Assembly (NCBI GenBank): GCA_019420585.1
Contig: JAHZGX010000033.1
Coordinates: 1-25,187, forward strand
DNA from: Prevotellaceae bacterium
GTDB lineage: Bacteria > Bacteroidota > Bacteroidia > Bacteroidales > Bacteroidaceae
DNA length: 25,187 nt
Direction: 5' to 3'
Positions 1 through 8,114 of the stretch are shown piece after piece (position 1 is the stretch's first letter; every line of letters starts with the position of its first letter). The notes below the pieces were generated by a model. The model was given only the letters and a program-made list of their open reading frames with translations, ran no database searches and was not told where the DNA came from. Position numbers and translations under genes: made by a program.

Positions 1-50
<50 letters not shown>

Positions 51-151
51 AGAAAAACATGTGCCTTGCGCTCTGTCACACTTTCTCCCAATGTGAATTC
101 TTTCTTCAGTATGTCAATGTTCCACCGTGCAACCTTCCCTGATTGCGGTTG

Positions 152-183
152 CAAAGGTATGCCTTTTTCTGCTAACAGGCAAG
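152..183 (-). promoter_or_regulatory. Probable promoter for the tRNA-Gly transcript
   Basis: On the minus strand a TACCTTTG box (plus 152-159) matches the Bacteroidetes -7 consensus TAnnTTTG. A CTTG (plus 180-183), a 3/4 match to the -33 TTTG, lies 20 bp upstream. Transcription would start near 146 and run about 95 nt before the mature tRNA. The leader at 51-145 holds no recognisable second tRNA. Confidence 0.55.
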
Positions 184-294
184 TGTAGGCTGAAGAAAAT
201 TCTCGGTTTCTCCGTTTTTTCTTGCAGTGGTCCGGGATTTCCCTAGTTCTCCGCGTATCTTGGGGCGCATGCGCGGGGAGGTAAGTCCGCGGAT

Positions 295-315
295 GGGGGC
301 GTGGGGTGGGTGGGG
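295..315 (+). other. G-quadruplex motif upstream of the acyl-CoA synthetase promoter
   Basis: Four G runs of 5, 4, 3 and 4 bases are separated by loops of 3, 1 and 1 bases. This fits the canonical intramolecular quadruplex pattern, and one-base loops are the most stable kind. It ends 23 bp upstream of the -33 element at 339-342. It lies on the non-template strand of the gene that follows. Whether it folds in the cell is not shown by sequence. Confidence 0.6.
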
Positions 316-338
316 TGCGAAAATGCGGCGCGCCCTCC

Positions 339-369
339 TTTGCCTTCTCGCCGATAATCCCTACCTTTG
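339..369 (+). promoter_or_regulatory. Consensus Bacteroidetes promoter of the acyl-CoA synthetase gene
   Basis: TTTG at 339-342, a 19-bp gap, then TACCTTTG at 362-369 match the Bacteroides -33/-7 consensus (TTTG, 19-21 bp, TAnnTTTG) perfectly. The predicted start near 375 gives a leader of about 37 nt to the ATG at 413. It also rules out the longer reading from GTG 227, which begins upstream of the promoter. Confidence 0.85.
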
Positions 370-412
370 CCGAACCTCAGGGGCTTTTGTTGCACACATT
401 ATATATATAAGT

Positions 413-2308
413 ATGGGAAAGAAAACAATCGTGGATGTCTTTGAACACAGTGCCAGGGAGTATGCCGGAAACACATTCTTGATGGAGAAGGTGGGAGCGG
501 ACTGGACAAGCACTACGTATGGGCAGGTGAAGGACATGGTGTACAGCCTGGGCGCAGGACTCCAGGTGCTGGGCGTGAGGAAGGGTGACTGCATGGCGCT
601 TCTCTCCGAGGGCAGGGACCTGTGGATAGTGAGCGAGCTGGCCATGTTCTACGCGGGAGCCGTGAACGTGCCCTTGAGCATCAAACTGGAGGAGAGCAAC
701 GATCTGCTGTTCCGCATGCGGCACGGTGAGGTGCGCTACATCGTGGTGAGCGGAAGCCAGTTGAAGAAGGTGCGCGCCATACGCAGCCAGCTCACCTCGG
801 TTGAGCGCGTGATTGTGCTGGACAGGCAGGAGGCATGGCAGCCCGGAGAGATTGGCATAGACGAGGTGATGGACCTGGGGCGCAGGTTCCTGGAGGAGAC
901 GCCTGCCGAGGAGTTCCTGAAAGTGGGCCTGAGCCTGCGGGACTCCGACATCGCCACCATCACGTACACCAGCGGAACCACGGCCGACCCCAAGGGCGTG
1001 TGCCTGACGCACCGCAACTATACGGCAAACGTGGAGCAGTGCCTCACCCGGGTGCCCATCGACCAGACTTGGCGCACGCTTATCATACTGCCGCTCGACC
1101 ATTGCTTTGCCCACGTGGTGGGCTTCTACGTGATGATGATGCAGGGAGCCGCAGTGGCCACGGTGCAGAACGGGCGCACGCAGATGGAAACGCTGAAGAA
1201 CATCCCGCTGAACATACGGGAGGTGCGCCCGCACTTCATACTCTCCGTGCCCGCCCTGGCCAAGAGTTTCAAGAAGAGCATAGAGCAGAGCATCCGCAGG
1301 CAAGGCCCCGCGGTGGAACGCCTCTTCGCGCTCGCCACCGCAGTCCGCCGCCGTTATTATGGCGAGAGTTGTCTTGATGGTAAAGGCATGCGCGCCCTCC
1401 TGCGCCCGGCCGTGGAACTGGCCGACAGGCTGATACTGAGCAAGGTGAGGGAGAGTTTCGGCGGAGAACTGCGCTTCTTCATAGGTGGCGGCGCGCTCTT
1501 GGACAAGGACTTGCAGAAGTTCTACATAGGCATCGGGCTGCCCATGTACCAGGGCTACGGGCTGAGCGAGGCCACGCCGGTCATCAGCACCAACACCCCC
1601 GAATGCTACCGCCTGGGCAGCAGCGGGCGACTGGTGGAGCCGCTCGAGCTGCGCATCTGCGATGCCGACGGGCGGGAACTGCCGCAGGGAGAGCAAGGCG
1701 AGATTGTGGTCAAGGGCGAAAACGTGATGGCCGGGTACTGGAAAAACCCTGAGGCCACCGCCTCCACCGTGCGTGACGGCTGGCTCTACACGGGCGACCT
1801 TGGATACATGAGCGCGGAAGGACTCCTGTACGTCATGGGCCGCTTCAAGAGCCTCCTCATTGCCAGTGACGGAGAGAAGTACAGCCCCGAAGGCATCGAA
1901 GAGGCTCTGGTGCAGACCTGCGGCACCATCGACCAGGTGATGCTCTACAACAACCAGAGCGCATACACCTCGGCGCTGATAGTCCCCAACCCGGATGCGC
2001 TGAGGCGCAAGGGCTGTGACCTGCACACCGAGCAGGGCTGCCGCCAGGCACTCCGGGAGATACAGGCCGACATCATGCGCTTCCGCAAGGGAGGCGACCA
2101 GCAGGGGCTCTTCCCCGAGCGCTGGCTCCCCGCCGCGTTCGCCGTGCTCAGCGAACCGTTCTCAGAGCAGAACCAGATGATAAACAGCACGATGAAGATG
2201 GTGAGGGGAAAGATTGAGAAGGCCTACGCAAACAGACTTGCATACCTGTACACCAGCGAGGGCAAGGCCATCGACAATCCTCAGAACATCGCAGCCCTGA
2301 AGTCCTGA
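413..2308 (+). CDS. AMP-binding long-chain acyl-CoA (or acyl-ACP) synthetase
   Basis: This is a 631-aa adenylate-forming ligase that activates a fatty acid with ATP to the acyl-AMP and then the thioester; it probably acts at the inner face of the membrane. Visible family motifs are the P-loop TYTSGTTADPKG (about residues 185-195), the A5 motif YGLSEATP (382-389), YTGDLG (459-464), a GRFKS hinge (477-481) and a C-terminal STMKMVRGK segment that should hold the catalytic lysine. Length and motif order fit the FadD/FAA15 class. I chose ATG 413 over GTG 227 because the consensus promoter lies between them and the extra N-terminal stretch is low-complexity GC-rich sequence. It is a single-gene unit ending in a strong terminator. 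The exact acyl chain and acceptor (CoA or ACP) cannot be read from sequence. Confidence 0.9.
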   Translation: MGKKTIVDVFEHSAREYAGNTFLMEKVGADWTSTTYGQVKDMVYSLGAGLQVLGVRKGDCMALLSEGRDLWIVSELAMFYAGAVNVPLSIKLEESNDLLFRMRHGEVRYIVVSGSQLKKVRAIRSQLTSVERVIVLDRQEAWQPGEIGIDEVMDLGRRFLEETPAEEFLKVGLSLRDSDIATITYTSGTTADPKGVCLTHRNYTANVEQCLTRVPIDQTWRTLIILPLDHCFAHVVGFYVMMMQGAAVATVQNGRTQMETLKNIPLNIREVRPHFILSVPALAKSFKKSIEQSIRRQGPAVERLFALATAVRRRYYGESCLDGKGMRALLRPAVELADRLILSKVRESFGGELRFFIGGGALLDKDLQKFYIGIGLPMYQGYGLSEATPVISTNTPECYRLGSSGRLVEPLELRICDADGRELPQGEQGEIVVKGENVMAGYWKNPEATASTVRDGWLYTGDLGYMSAEGLLYVMGRFKSLLIASDGEKYSPEGIEEALVQTCGTIDQVMLYNNQSAYTSALIVPNPDALRRKGCDLHTEQGCRQALREIQADIMRFRKGGDQQGLFPERWLPAAFAVLSEPFSEQNQMINSTMKMVRGKIEKAYANRLAYLYTSEGKAIDNPQNIAALKS

Positions 2309-2361
2309 CGGAAATCCTGCCCATTCCTGCAGGGCGGCGGAACCGCTTCTGCATCCCCCCC

Positions 2362-2403
2362 CTATCCGCCCGGATGCCTCCACGCATCCGGGCGGATAGT
2401 TTT
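2362..2403 (+). terminator. Rho-independent terminator of the acyl-CoA synthetase gene
   Basis: A perfect 16-bp GC-rich stem (2362-2377 pairing with 2384-2399) encloses a 6-nt loop and is followed by four T residues. It lies 54 bp after the stop codon on the plus strand. Confidence 0.88.
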
Positions 2404-2418
2404 CTACCTCCTACGTAT

Positions 2419-2494
2419 CTGTAAACTTGTACCTGCGCGGCTGCAAACTTACATCCGCGCGGCTGCATCATTGTGGCGGCGGCTGCATCTGCGG
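2419..2494. repeat. Short degenerate tandem repeat, about 22-bp unit
   Basis: Two 22-bp units at 2419-2440 and 2441-2462 share CTGyAAACTT and GCGCGG. They are followed by a diverged 20-bp copy at 2463-2482 and a partial copy at 2483-2494, each beginning CTGCAT and ending CGG. It lies between convergent genes. The GTAAACTTG core of the first copy recurs in the hairpin at 2539-2581. Confidence 0.5.
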
Positions 2495-2538
2495 ACTGCT
2501 CCTTCTTGAATAGACCGTGGTCGGTGGGGAAGATATGG

Positions 2539-2581
2539 CAAGGGGCTGCTCCGTAAACTTGGATTACGGCGCAGCCCCTTG
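2539..2581. terminator. Hairpin between convergent genes; probable terminator of glyA
   Basis: CAAGGGGCTGC plus CCGTAA (2539-2556) pairs with TTACGG plus GCAGCCCCTTG (2564-2581). One mismatch interrupts a 17-bp stem around a 7-nt loop. It lies 49 bp beyond the glyA stop on the minus strand. Neither side has a good T tract, so termination efficiency is uncertain. The stem sequence resembles those at 20628-20671 and 24729-24766. Confidence 0.6.
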
Positions 2582-2629
2582 TGCTGAAATGGGTGGGGGA
2601 GGAGTGCACCTCCCCGTGTGCAATGTTGC

Positions 2630-3910
2630 TTAATAGGCGAAAAGAGGGTAGCCTGCCATCAGTTCGTTTACCTCGGAACGCACCTGTGCGATTGTGCTCT
2701 CGTCCTCGGGTGAGTTGAGCACGCGCTCGATGAATGCGGCAATCTTGACCATCATGTCCTCCTTTGCCCCCCGCGTGGTGATGGCCGGCGTGCCCAGGCG
2801 GATGCCGCTGGTCTGGAAGGCGCTGCGCGAATCAAACGGAACCATGTTCTTGTTCACCGTGATGTCTGCTGCCACGAGCACGCGCTCGGCCACCTTTCCG
2901 GTGAGGTCGGGATATTTGCTGCGCAGGTCCACCAGCATGGAATGGTTGTCTGTTCCACCCGATACGATGTCGAAGCCTCGCTTCGTCAGTTCATCGGCCA
3001 GCACGCTTGCGTTCTTCTTCACCTGTGCTGCCCATTCCTTGAATGCCGGGGTAAGCGCCTCGCCGAATGCCACAGCCTTTGCGGCGATGACGTGCTCCAG
3101 CGGGCCGCCCTGTATGCCGGGGAAGACGGCGCTGTTGAGCAACTGCGACATCATCTTCACCTCCCCCTTGGGAGTCTTCTTTCCCCATGGGTTCTCAAAG
3201 TCCTTCCCCATCAGGATGAGTCCGCCCCTGGGGCCGCGCAGCGTCTTGTGGGTGGTGCTGGTGACGATGTGTGCGTATTTCACAGGATTGTCCAGGAGGC
3301 CGGCGGCAATCAGTCCGGCGGGGTGCGCCATGTCTATCATCAGTATCGCGCCCACGCTGTCGGCAATCTGCCTCATGCGCCTGTAGTCCCACTCGCGGCT
3401 GTATGCCGACCCGCCTCCGATTATCATCTTGGGCCTGTGTTCCTGCGCTAGGCGCTCCATCTCATCGTAGTCCACTCGGCCTGTCTCCCTGTTCAGGTTG
3501 TAGCCCACGGGCTTGTATATGATGCCGCTTGTGTTGACCAGCGAGCCGTGGCTGAGATGCCCTCCGTGGTCAAGATTGAGTCCCATGAAGGTGTCTCCCG
3601 GGTTGAGCACGGCCAGAAACACTGCCGCGTTGGCCTGTGCGCCGGAATGTGGCTGCACGTTGGCATACTCCGCGCCGAAGAGGGCCTTTGCTCTGTCAAT
3701 GGCCAGCTGCTCCACCTTGTCCACCACCTGGCATCCTCCGTAATAGCGTTTTCCGGGGTAGCCTTCTGCATACTTGTTGGTCAGGCAGGTGCCCATGGCC
3801 TGCATCACTTGGTCGCTGACGAAGTTCTCTGAGGCAATGAGTTCGATGCCCCGCAACTGCCTTTGCCTTTCTTCCTCAATGAGCGCGAACACCACGTTGT
3901 CTCTTTCCAT
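2630..3910 (-). CDS. glyA: Serine hydroxymethyltransferase
   Basis: This 426-aa PLP enzyme interconverts serine and glycine while moving a one-carbon unit to tetrahydrofolate, feeding purine, thymidylate and methionine synthesis in the cytosol. Diagnostic segments are IELIASENF near residue 22, KYAEGYPGKRYYGG (46-59), MIDMAHPAGLIAAG (191-204) and the PLP-lysine motif TSTTHKTLRGPRGG, with Lys222 as the Schiff-base residue. Length is normal for the family. The ATG at 3910 is preceded by a purine-rich stretch, a plausible weak ribosome site. It lies 65 bp downstream of pyrI with no terminator or clear promoter between them, so it is probably the third gene of a pyrB-pyrI-glyA transcript. Confidence 0.97.
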   Translation of the reverse strand: MERDNVVFALIEEERQRQLRGIELIASENFVSDQVMQAMGTCLTNKYAEGYPGKRYYGGCQVVDKVEQLAIDRAKALFGAEYANVQPHSGAQANAAVFLAVLNPGDTFMGLNLDHGGHLSHGSLVNTSGIIYKPVGYNLNRETGRVDYDEMERLAQEHRPKMIIGGGSAYSREWDYRRMRQIADSVGAILMIDMAHPAGLIAAGLLDNPVKYAHIVTSTTHKTLRGPRGGLILMGKDFENPWGKKTPKGEVKMMSQLLNSAVFPGIQGGPLEHVIAAKAVAFGEALTPAFKEWAAQVKKNASVLADELTKRGFDIVSGGTDNHSMLVDLRSKYPDLTGKVAERVLVAADITVNKNMVPFDSRSAFQTSGIRLGTPAITTRGAKEDMMVKIAAFIERVLNSPEDESTIAQVRSEVNELMAGYPLFAY

Positions 3911-3975
3911 AGTTCTTCTTTTCCTTAGTAGTTAGTGAATATCCTGATAAGTGTCTTTTTCTTCTGCCTTGCGTG

Positions 3976-4431
3976 TCACACGAGTTTCACCTTGTCCAGC
4001 AGCACCTCTCGGTTGCAGTACCGGCACTGGAGTATTCCCCTTTCCTTGTTCAGCACGTGGAAGTGCGTCTTCATGGGCTCGTTGTTGGTGATGCACTTGT
4101 GGTTGTCGCACTTCACGATGCCTATCAGTTCGTCAGGCATGCGTACTTCGCGCTTCTCCACCACCTCATAGTCCTTGATGATGCAGAGCGTGGCGTTGGG
4201 GGTGATGACTGAGAGTTGGTTGAGTTTCTCCGGAGTGAAGAATGTGTCGGCAATCTTCACGATGCTCTTCTTTCCCATCTTCTTGCTCTTGAGGTTGTAG
4301 CCGATGGTCACAGATGTGTGCACCTCCTCCAGGTGCAGCAGGTTTACCACCTCGAAGATTTTCTCTGAGGGTATATGGTCAATTACCGTGCCGTTCCTCA
4401 GTGCGGCCACTTGCAGTTCCTCCCTTTTCAT
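3976..4431 (-). CDS. pyrI: Aspartate carbamoyltransferase regulatory chain
   Basis: This 151-aa regulatory subunit of aspartate transcarbamoylase binds nucleotide effectors (CTP, ATP) in its N-terminal domain and contacts the catalytic subunit through a C-terminal zinc domain. The four zinc cysteines are visible: C108 and C113 (CDNHKC) and C136 and C139 (CRYC). The N-terminal segment NGTVIDHIPSEK is typical of the allosteric domain. Its ATG overlaps the pyrB stop codon by four bases (ATGA), which indicates translational coupling and 1:1 production with PyrB. The length is that of the E. coli protein, so the enzyme is predicted to be the allosteric dodecameric type. Confidence 0.97.
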   Translation of the reverse strand: MKREELQVAALRNGTVIDHIPSEKIFEVVNLLHLEEVHTSVTIGYNLKSKKMGKKSIVKIADTFFTPEKLNQLSVITPNATLCIIKDYEVVEKREVRMPDELIGIVKCDNHKCITNNEPMKTHFHVLNKERGILQCRYCNREVLLDKVKLV

Positions 4432-5375
4432 ACCATGATAGTTTTGTCATTCTTTATCTCTTCCAGTGTAATTCCCAAGGCATCGCAGATGAGAGCCTGA
4501 CGTGCGTAGAGCCCATTGCGCGCCTGCTGGAAATAGTAGGCATAGGGGGTGTCGTCGATGCTGTACTCAATCTCGTTCACGCGTGGCAGTGGATGCAGGA
4601 TTTTCATGTTGGGACGCGCCTTGCAGAGCATGTTCTCCTTGAGCAGATAGCGGTCCTTGACCCTCTCGTATTCCTCCAGGTCGGTAAATCTCTCCCTCTG
4701 CACGCGCGTCATGTATAGTATGTCTGCTCCGGCAATGGTGTCGGCATCAAAGTCCTGATGCTCGATGTAGCGTATGCCATGCTCCCGGCAGTACATCTTG
4801 TAATAGTCCGGCATGGCCAGTTCTTCGGGCGCAATGAAGTGGAAAGTGGGGTTGAAGTGCCTCATGGCCGTGAGCATGCTGTGCACGGTGCGCCCATACT
4901 TGAGGTCGCCCACCAGGTAGATGTCCAGGTTGTCCAGCCTGCCCTGTGTCTTGTATATGGAATAGAGGTCCAGCATGGTCTGGCTCGGGTGCTGGTTGGC
5001 CCCGTCTCCCGCATTGACTATGGGCACCGGGGAAACCTCGCTGGCATACTGCGCCGCTCCCTCCAGATGGTGCCGCATGACGATGATGTCGGCATAGTTG
5101 GACACCATCATGATGGTGTCCTTGAGCGTTTCCCCCTTCGTCCCGCTGGTCACTTTCGGGTCGGCGAAGCCAATCACCTTGGCACCAAGCCTGTTGGCCG
5201 CCGTTTCGAAACTCAGCCTTGTCCGTGTACTCGGCTCGAAGAACAGTGTTGCCACTATCTTCCCCTCCAGCAATTTCCTGTTGGGATGGCGCTCAAATTC
5301 CTGTGCCATCTCAATGAGGTACAGGATTCTCTCCTTTGTGTGTTTGGCTATCGTAACCAGACTTCTGTTTTCCAT
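4428..5375 (-). CDS. pyrB: Aspartate carbamoyltransferase catalytic chain
   Basis: This 315-aa enzyme joins carbamoyl phosphate and aspartate to N-carbamoylaspartate, the committed step of pyrimidine synthesis. The carbamoyl-phosphate loop FEPSTRTR (residues 46-53), the VMRHHLEGAA segment (99-108), HPSQTMLDL (129-137) and a late LHPLPR motif are all present. I place the start at ATG 5375 (MENRSLV) rather than at the upstream in-frame codon at 5417, because the -7 promoter box covers that codon. The gene is first in the operon with pyrI (4-bp overlap) and probably glyA. It diverges from rarA. No attenuator or UMP-sensing leader is apparent in the roughly 33-nt predicted leader. Confidence 0.97.
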   Translation of the reverse strand: MENRSLVTIAKHTKERILYLIEMAQEFERHPNRKLLEGKIVATLFFEPSTRTRLSFETAANRLGAKVIGFADPKVTSGTKGETLKDTIMMVSNYADIIVMRHHLEGAAQYASEVSPVPIVNAGDGANQHPSQTMLDLYSIYKTQGRLDNLDIYLVGDLKYGRTVHSMLTAMRHFNPTFHFIAPEELAMPDYYKMYCREHGIRYIEHQDFDADTIAGADILYMTRVQRERFTDLEEYERVKDRYLLKENMLCKARPNMKILHPLPRVNEIEYSIDDTPYAYYFQQARNGLYARQALICDALGITLEEIKNDKTIMV

Positions 5376-5414
5376 TGTGTCGGGTTTATTTTGTGATGTA
5401 CGTGTTCTGGCTGT

Positions 5415-5422
5415 CAAAGTTA
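5415..5422 (-). promoter_or_regulatory. -7 box of the pyrBI-glyA promoter
   Basis: TAACTTTG on the minus strand fits TAnnTTTG. A -33 TTTG at the expected distance is not evident. The predicted start near 5409 gives a leader of about 33 nt to pyrB ATG 5375. Confidence 0.6.
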
Positions 5423-5589
5423 CGCCTTTTTTCCGACCCCGCCCTCATGGCGGCCGATATAAAAACCTTTGCGTGCCCTTTTGTGTGCCTGTCACCTCGT
5501 GTGCCATGCCATTGCTCCTGCTTGTGTAGAGTGCGGGGAGGCGAGGGAAAAATATGTGCCGCGGGCAGGATTACCTTGTCGCTTTTTCG

Positions 5590-5597
5590 TAACTTTG
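5590..5597 (+). promoter_or_regulatory. -7 box of the rarA promoter, almost touching the start codon
   Basis: TAACTTTG at 5590-5597 ends 8 bp before the rarA ATG at 5606. With the usual 5-7 bp from box to start site, the mRNA would have a leader of only a few bases. No good -33 TTTG is seen at 19-21 bp. Confidence 0.55.
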
Positions 5598-5605
5598 CAA
5601 CTGAT

Positions 5606-6880
5606 ATGCAACCATTGGCAGAGAGAATGCGTCCGCAGACGCTGGACGACTATATCGGGCAGAAGCATCTGGTGGGGCCGGATGCCGTGTTGCGCCGTAT
5701 GATCGGGAGCAAGCGTGTGAGCAGTTTTATCCTCTGGGGGCCTCCTGGAGTGGGCAAGACCACCTTGGCCACCATTATCGCACATGAGTTGGACATCCCC
5801 TTTTTTACGCTCAGTGCTGTGACAAGCGGCGTGAAGGAGGTTCGTGAGGTGATTGAGAAGGCGCGCAACAGCCGTTTTTTCAACTCGCCCAGCCCTATAC
5901 TCTTCATTGATGAGATACACCGTTTCTCCAAGTCGCAGCAGGACTCCCTGTTGGGTGCCGTGGAGCAGGGGGTGGTCACGCTCATTGGCGCCACCACCGA
6001 GAATCCCTCTTTTGAAGTCATCCGGCCGTTGCTGTCACGCTGTCAGGTGTATACGCTAAAACCGCTGGAAAAGGATGATTTGCTGGAACTCCTGCAGCGT
6101 GTGACTGCCAAGGATCTGCAACTCAAGCAGAAGACGTTTGAGGTGAGGGAGACCTCGGCACTTCTCAGATACAGTGGCGGCGATGCGCGGAAACTGCTGA
6201 ACATCGTGGAACTCCTTTACGAGTCGGTTGGTGAAAGCAGTACCGTGGTCATTGACGATGCCATCGTGACCGAACGCCTGCAGCAGAATCCCATGGCCTA
6301 TGACAAAGACGGGGAGATGCATTACGACATCATCTCGGCTTTCATCAAGAGCATACGCGGCAGCGACCCCGATGCTGCCCTTTACTGGCTGGCCAGGATG
6401 ATAGAGGGAGGCGAGGATCCTGCCTTCATTGCCCGCCGTCTGGTCATCAGCGCGAGCGAGGACATCGGCCTGGCCAACCCCAACGCGCTGCTTTTGGCCA
6501 ACGCTGCTTTTGACGCGGTGATGAAGATTGGGTGGCCCGAGGGACGCATACCGCTGGCTGAGGCCACGGTCTACCTGGCCACCAGTGCCAAGAGCAATTC
6601 TGCCTACATGGGCATCAACCAGGCCTTGCAGGAGGTCAGGCGGAGCGGCAACCAGCCTGTGCCGCTGCATCTGAGGAATGCGCCCACCCGGCTGATGGAG
6701 CAACTGGGATATGCCCAAGGCTACAAGTATGCCCATGATTACGAGGGACATTTTGTCAGGCAGCAGTTCCTGCCCGACGGGATGGAGAACCTGCGGCTGT
6801 GGCACGCACAGCCCAATCCCTCGGAGGACAGGCTGAAGGAGCGCATGGTGGCCTGCTGGGGCGATAGGTTCAAGGAGTAA
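5606..6880 (+). CDS. rarA: Replication-associated recombination protein A (RarA/MgsA), AAA+ ATPase
   Basis: This 424-aa clamp-loader-like ATPase is thought to act at stalled or collapsed replication forks. Visible are the N-terminal PLAERMRPQTLDDYIGQ, Walker A GPPGVGKT (residues 45-52), Walker B LFIDEIHRF (99-107), sensor 1 with IGATTENPSFEV and the arginine-finger region LLSRCQ (about 142-147). The C-terminal half has the MgsA-type tetramerisation segment, including SIRGSDPDAALYWLARM and NLRLWHAQPN. I chose ATG 5606: the reading frame stays open upstream but passes through the promoter, and homologues begin with this PLAERMRP segment. It is followed after 27 bp by purT, probably on the same transcript. 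Confidence 0.95.
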   Translation: MQPLAERMRPQTLDDYIGQKHLVGPDAVLRRMIGSKRVSSFILWGPPGVGKTTLATIIAHELDIPFFTLSAVTSGVKEVREVIEKARNSRFFNSPSPILFIDEIHRFSKSQQDSLLGAVEQGVVTLIGATTENPSFEVIRPLLSRCQVYTLKPLEKDDLLELLQRVTAKDLQLKQKTFEVRETSALLRYSGGDARKLLNIVELLYESVGESSTVVIDDAIVTERLQQNPMAYDKDGEMHYDIISAFIKSIRGSDPDAALYWLARMIEGGEDPAFIARRLVISASEDIGLANPNALLLANAAFDAVMKIGWPEGRIPLAEATVYLATSAKSNSAYMGINQALQEVRRSGNQPVPLHLRNAPTRLMEQLGYAQGYKYAHDYEGHFVRQQFLPDGMENLRLWHAQPNPSEDRLKERMVACWGDRFKE

Positions 6881-6907
6881 GTACACATTATATATTATAT
6901 AGATGTC

Positions 6908-8074
6908 ATGACAAAGAAAATCCTTCTCTTGGGCTCGGGAGAACTGGGCAAGGAGTTTGTAATTGCATGCAAGAGGCTGGGGCAGTACGTGGTGGCGTGT
7001 GACAAATATGACCAAGCGCCTGCCATGCAGGTGGCTGACGAGCGCAGGGTATTTGACATGCTCAACGGTGAGGAACTGATGCGTGTGGTGGACGAGGTGC
7101 ACCCGGACATCATCGTGCCCGAGATAGAGGCCATACGCACTGAGAAACTCTATGAGTGCGAAAGCCGCGGAATACAGGTGGTTCCCAGTGCGAAAGCCGT
7201 AAACTTCACGATGAACCGCAAGGAAATACGCGAACTGGCACATACTGAATTGGGCTTGCGTACGGCCAATTACCGCTATGCACGCACCTACGAAGAACTG
7301 CAGGAGACTGCCGGTCAGGTGGGATTCCCCTGCATCATCAAGCCCCTCATGAGCAGCAGCGGGCACGGGCAGAGCAAGGTGGACAGTGCCGATGGCCTGG
7401 AGCAGGCATGGCATTGTGCGTGCGAAGGTTGCCGCGGTGACATCATGGAGGTTATCGTGGAGGAGTTTATCCCGTTTGATTATGAGATTACTCTGCTTAC
7501 CGTGACTCAGAAGAGCGGCCCCACGTTGTTCTGTGCCCCCATAGGGCACGTGCAGAAGGGGGGCGATTACAGGGAAAGTTTCCAGCCCAGGGTCATGAAG
7601 CCCGAACATCTGGCTGAGGCACAGTGCATGGCCGCACAAGTGACCAAGGCACTGACGGGTGCGGGAATATGGGGTGTGGAGTTCTTCGTGAGTGAGACTC
7701 AGGGAGTCATATTCAGTGAATTGAGTCCCCGGCCGCATGATACGGGCATGGTGACTATGGCAGGGACTCAGAATCTCACGGAATTTGAATTGCACTGTCG
7801 TGCTGTGCTCGGTCTTCCCATCTCCGAGATTGTGCTTGAGAGGCAGGGGGCATCGGCCGTGATACTCTCGGGTGTGGAGACATCCGCCCCTCAGTATGAT
7901 GGCATGGAAAGCGTCTGTGCGGCACCGCGCACTTATCTGCGCATCTTCGGCAAGCCCGAGGCACACGTGGGACGCCGCATGGGCGTGGTGGTGTGCTGGG
8001 ACAGTGCCGATGCCTCTCAGGAGCAGTTGCGTGAGAAGTGCAAGTCACTTGCTGCACAGGTCACGGTCAGATAA
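6908..8074 (+). CDS. purT: Formate-dependent phosphoribosylglycinamide formyltransferase (GAR transformylase 2)
   Basis: This 388-aa ATP-grasp enzyme makes formyl-GAR from GAR, formate and ATP, a folate-independent version of the third step of purine synthesis. Family hallmarks are LLLGSGELGKEFVIA at residues 5-19, the ATP-binding IIKPLMSSSGHGQSK, VEEFIPFDYEITLLT, the GHVQKGGDYRESFQP segment and the metal/substrate loop FSELSPRPHDTGMVTM. Length is normal. It lies 27 bp after rarA with no recognisable promoter in the gap, so co-transcription is likely. The ATG at 6908 opens directly into the first beta strand, so no longer start is needed. Confidence 0.96.
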   Translation: MTKKILLLGSGELGKEFVIACKRLGQYVVACDKYDQAPAMQVADERRVFDMLNGEELMRVVDEVHPDIIVPEIEAIRTEKLYECESRGIQVVPSAKAVNFTMNRKEIRELAHTELGLRTANYRYARTYEELQETAGQVGFPCIIKPLMSSSGHGQSKVDSADGLEQAWHCACEGCRGDIMEVIVEEFIPFDYEITLLTVTQKSGPTLFCAPIGHVQKGGDYRESFQPRVMKPEHLAEAQCMAAQVTKALTGAGIWGVEFFVSETQGVIFSELSPRPHDTGMVTMAGTQNLTEFELHCRAVLGLPISEIVLERQGASAVILSGVETSAPQYDGMESVCAAPRTYLRIFGKPEAHVGRRMGVVVCWDSADASQEQLREKCKSLAAQVTVR

Positions 8075-8096
8075 GTCTAGATAAGGGAGGCGGTTC

Positions 8097-8114
8097 AAGG
8101 CTCAGAGAAGCCTT
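8097..8114 (+). terminator. Weak hairpin after purT
   Basis: AAGGCT (8097-8102) pairs with AGCCTT (8109-8114), followed by TT. It overlaps the last codons of the convergent small gene. The stem is short, so this is tentative. Confidence 0.3.

Noticed and set aside
227..412. N-terminal extension of the acyl-CoA synthetase from GTG 227
   Set aside because: It would begin upstream of a consensus promoter, includes the G-quadruplex sequence, and adds residues unlike any adenylating enzyme N terminus.
377..2026. 549-aa open frame on the minus strand opposite the acyl-CoA synthetase
   Set aside because: It is antisense to a clear gene with all family motifs. The frame is rich in His, Ala, Val and Gln as expected from the mirrored codon bias of a GC-rich gene, and it has no recognisable domain.
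6056..7966. 636-aa minus-strand frame opposite rarA and purT
   Set aside because: It is a shadow of two well-supported genes and spans their boundary. The composition is typical of antisense frames.
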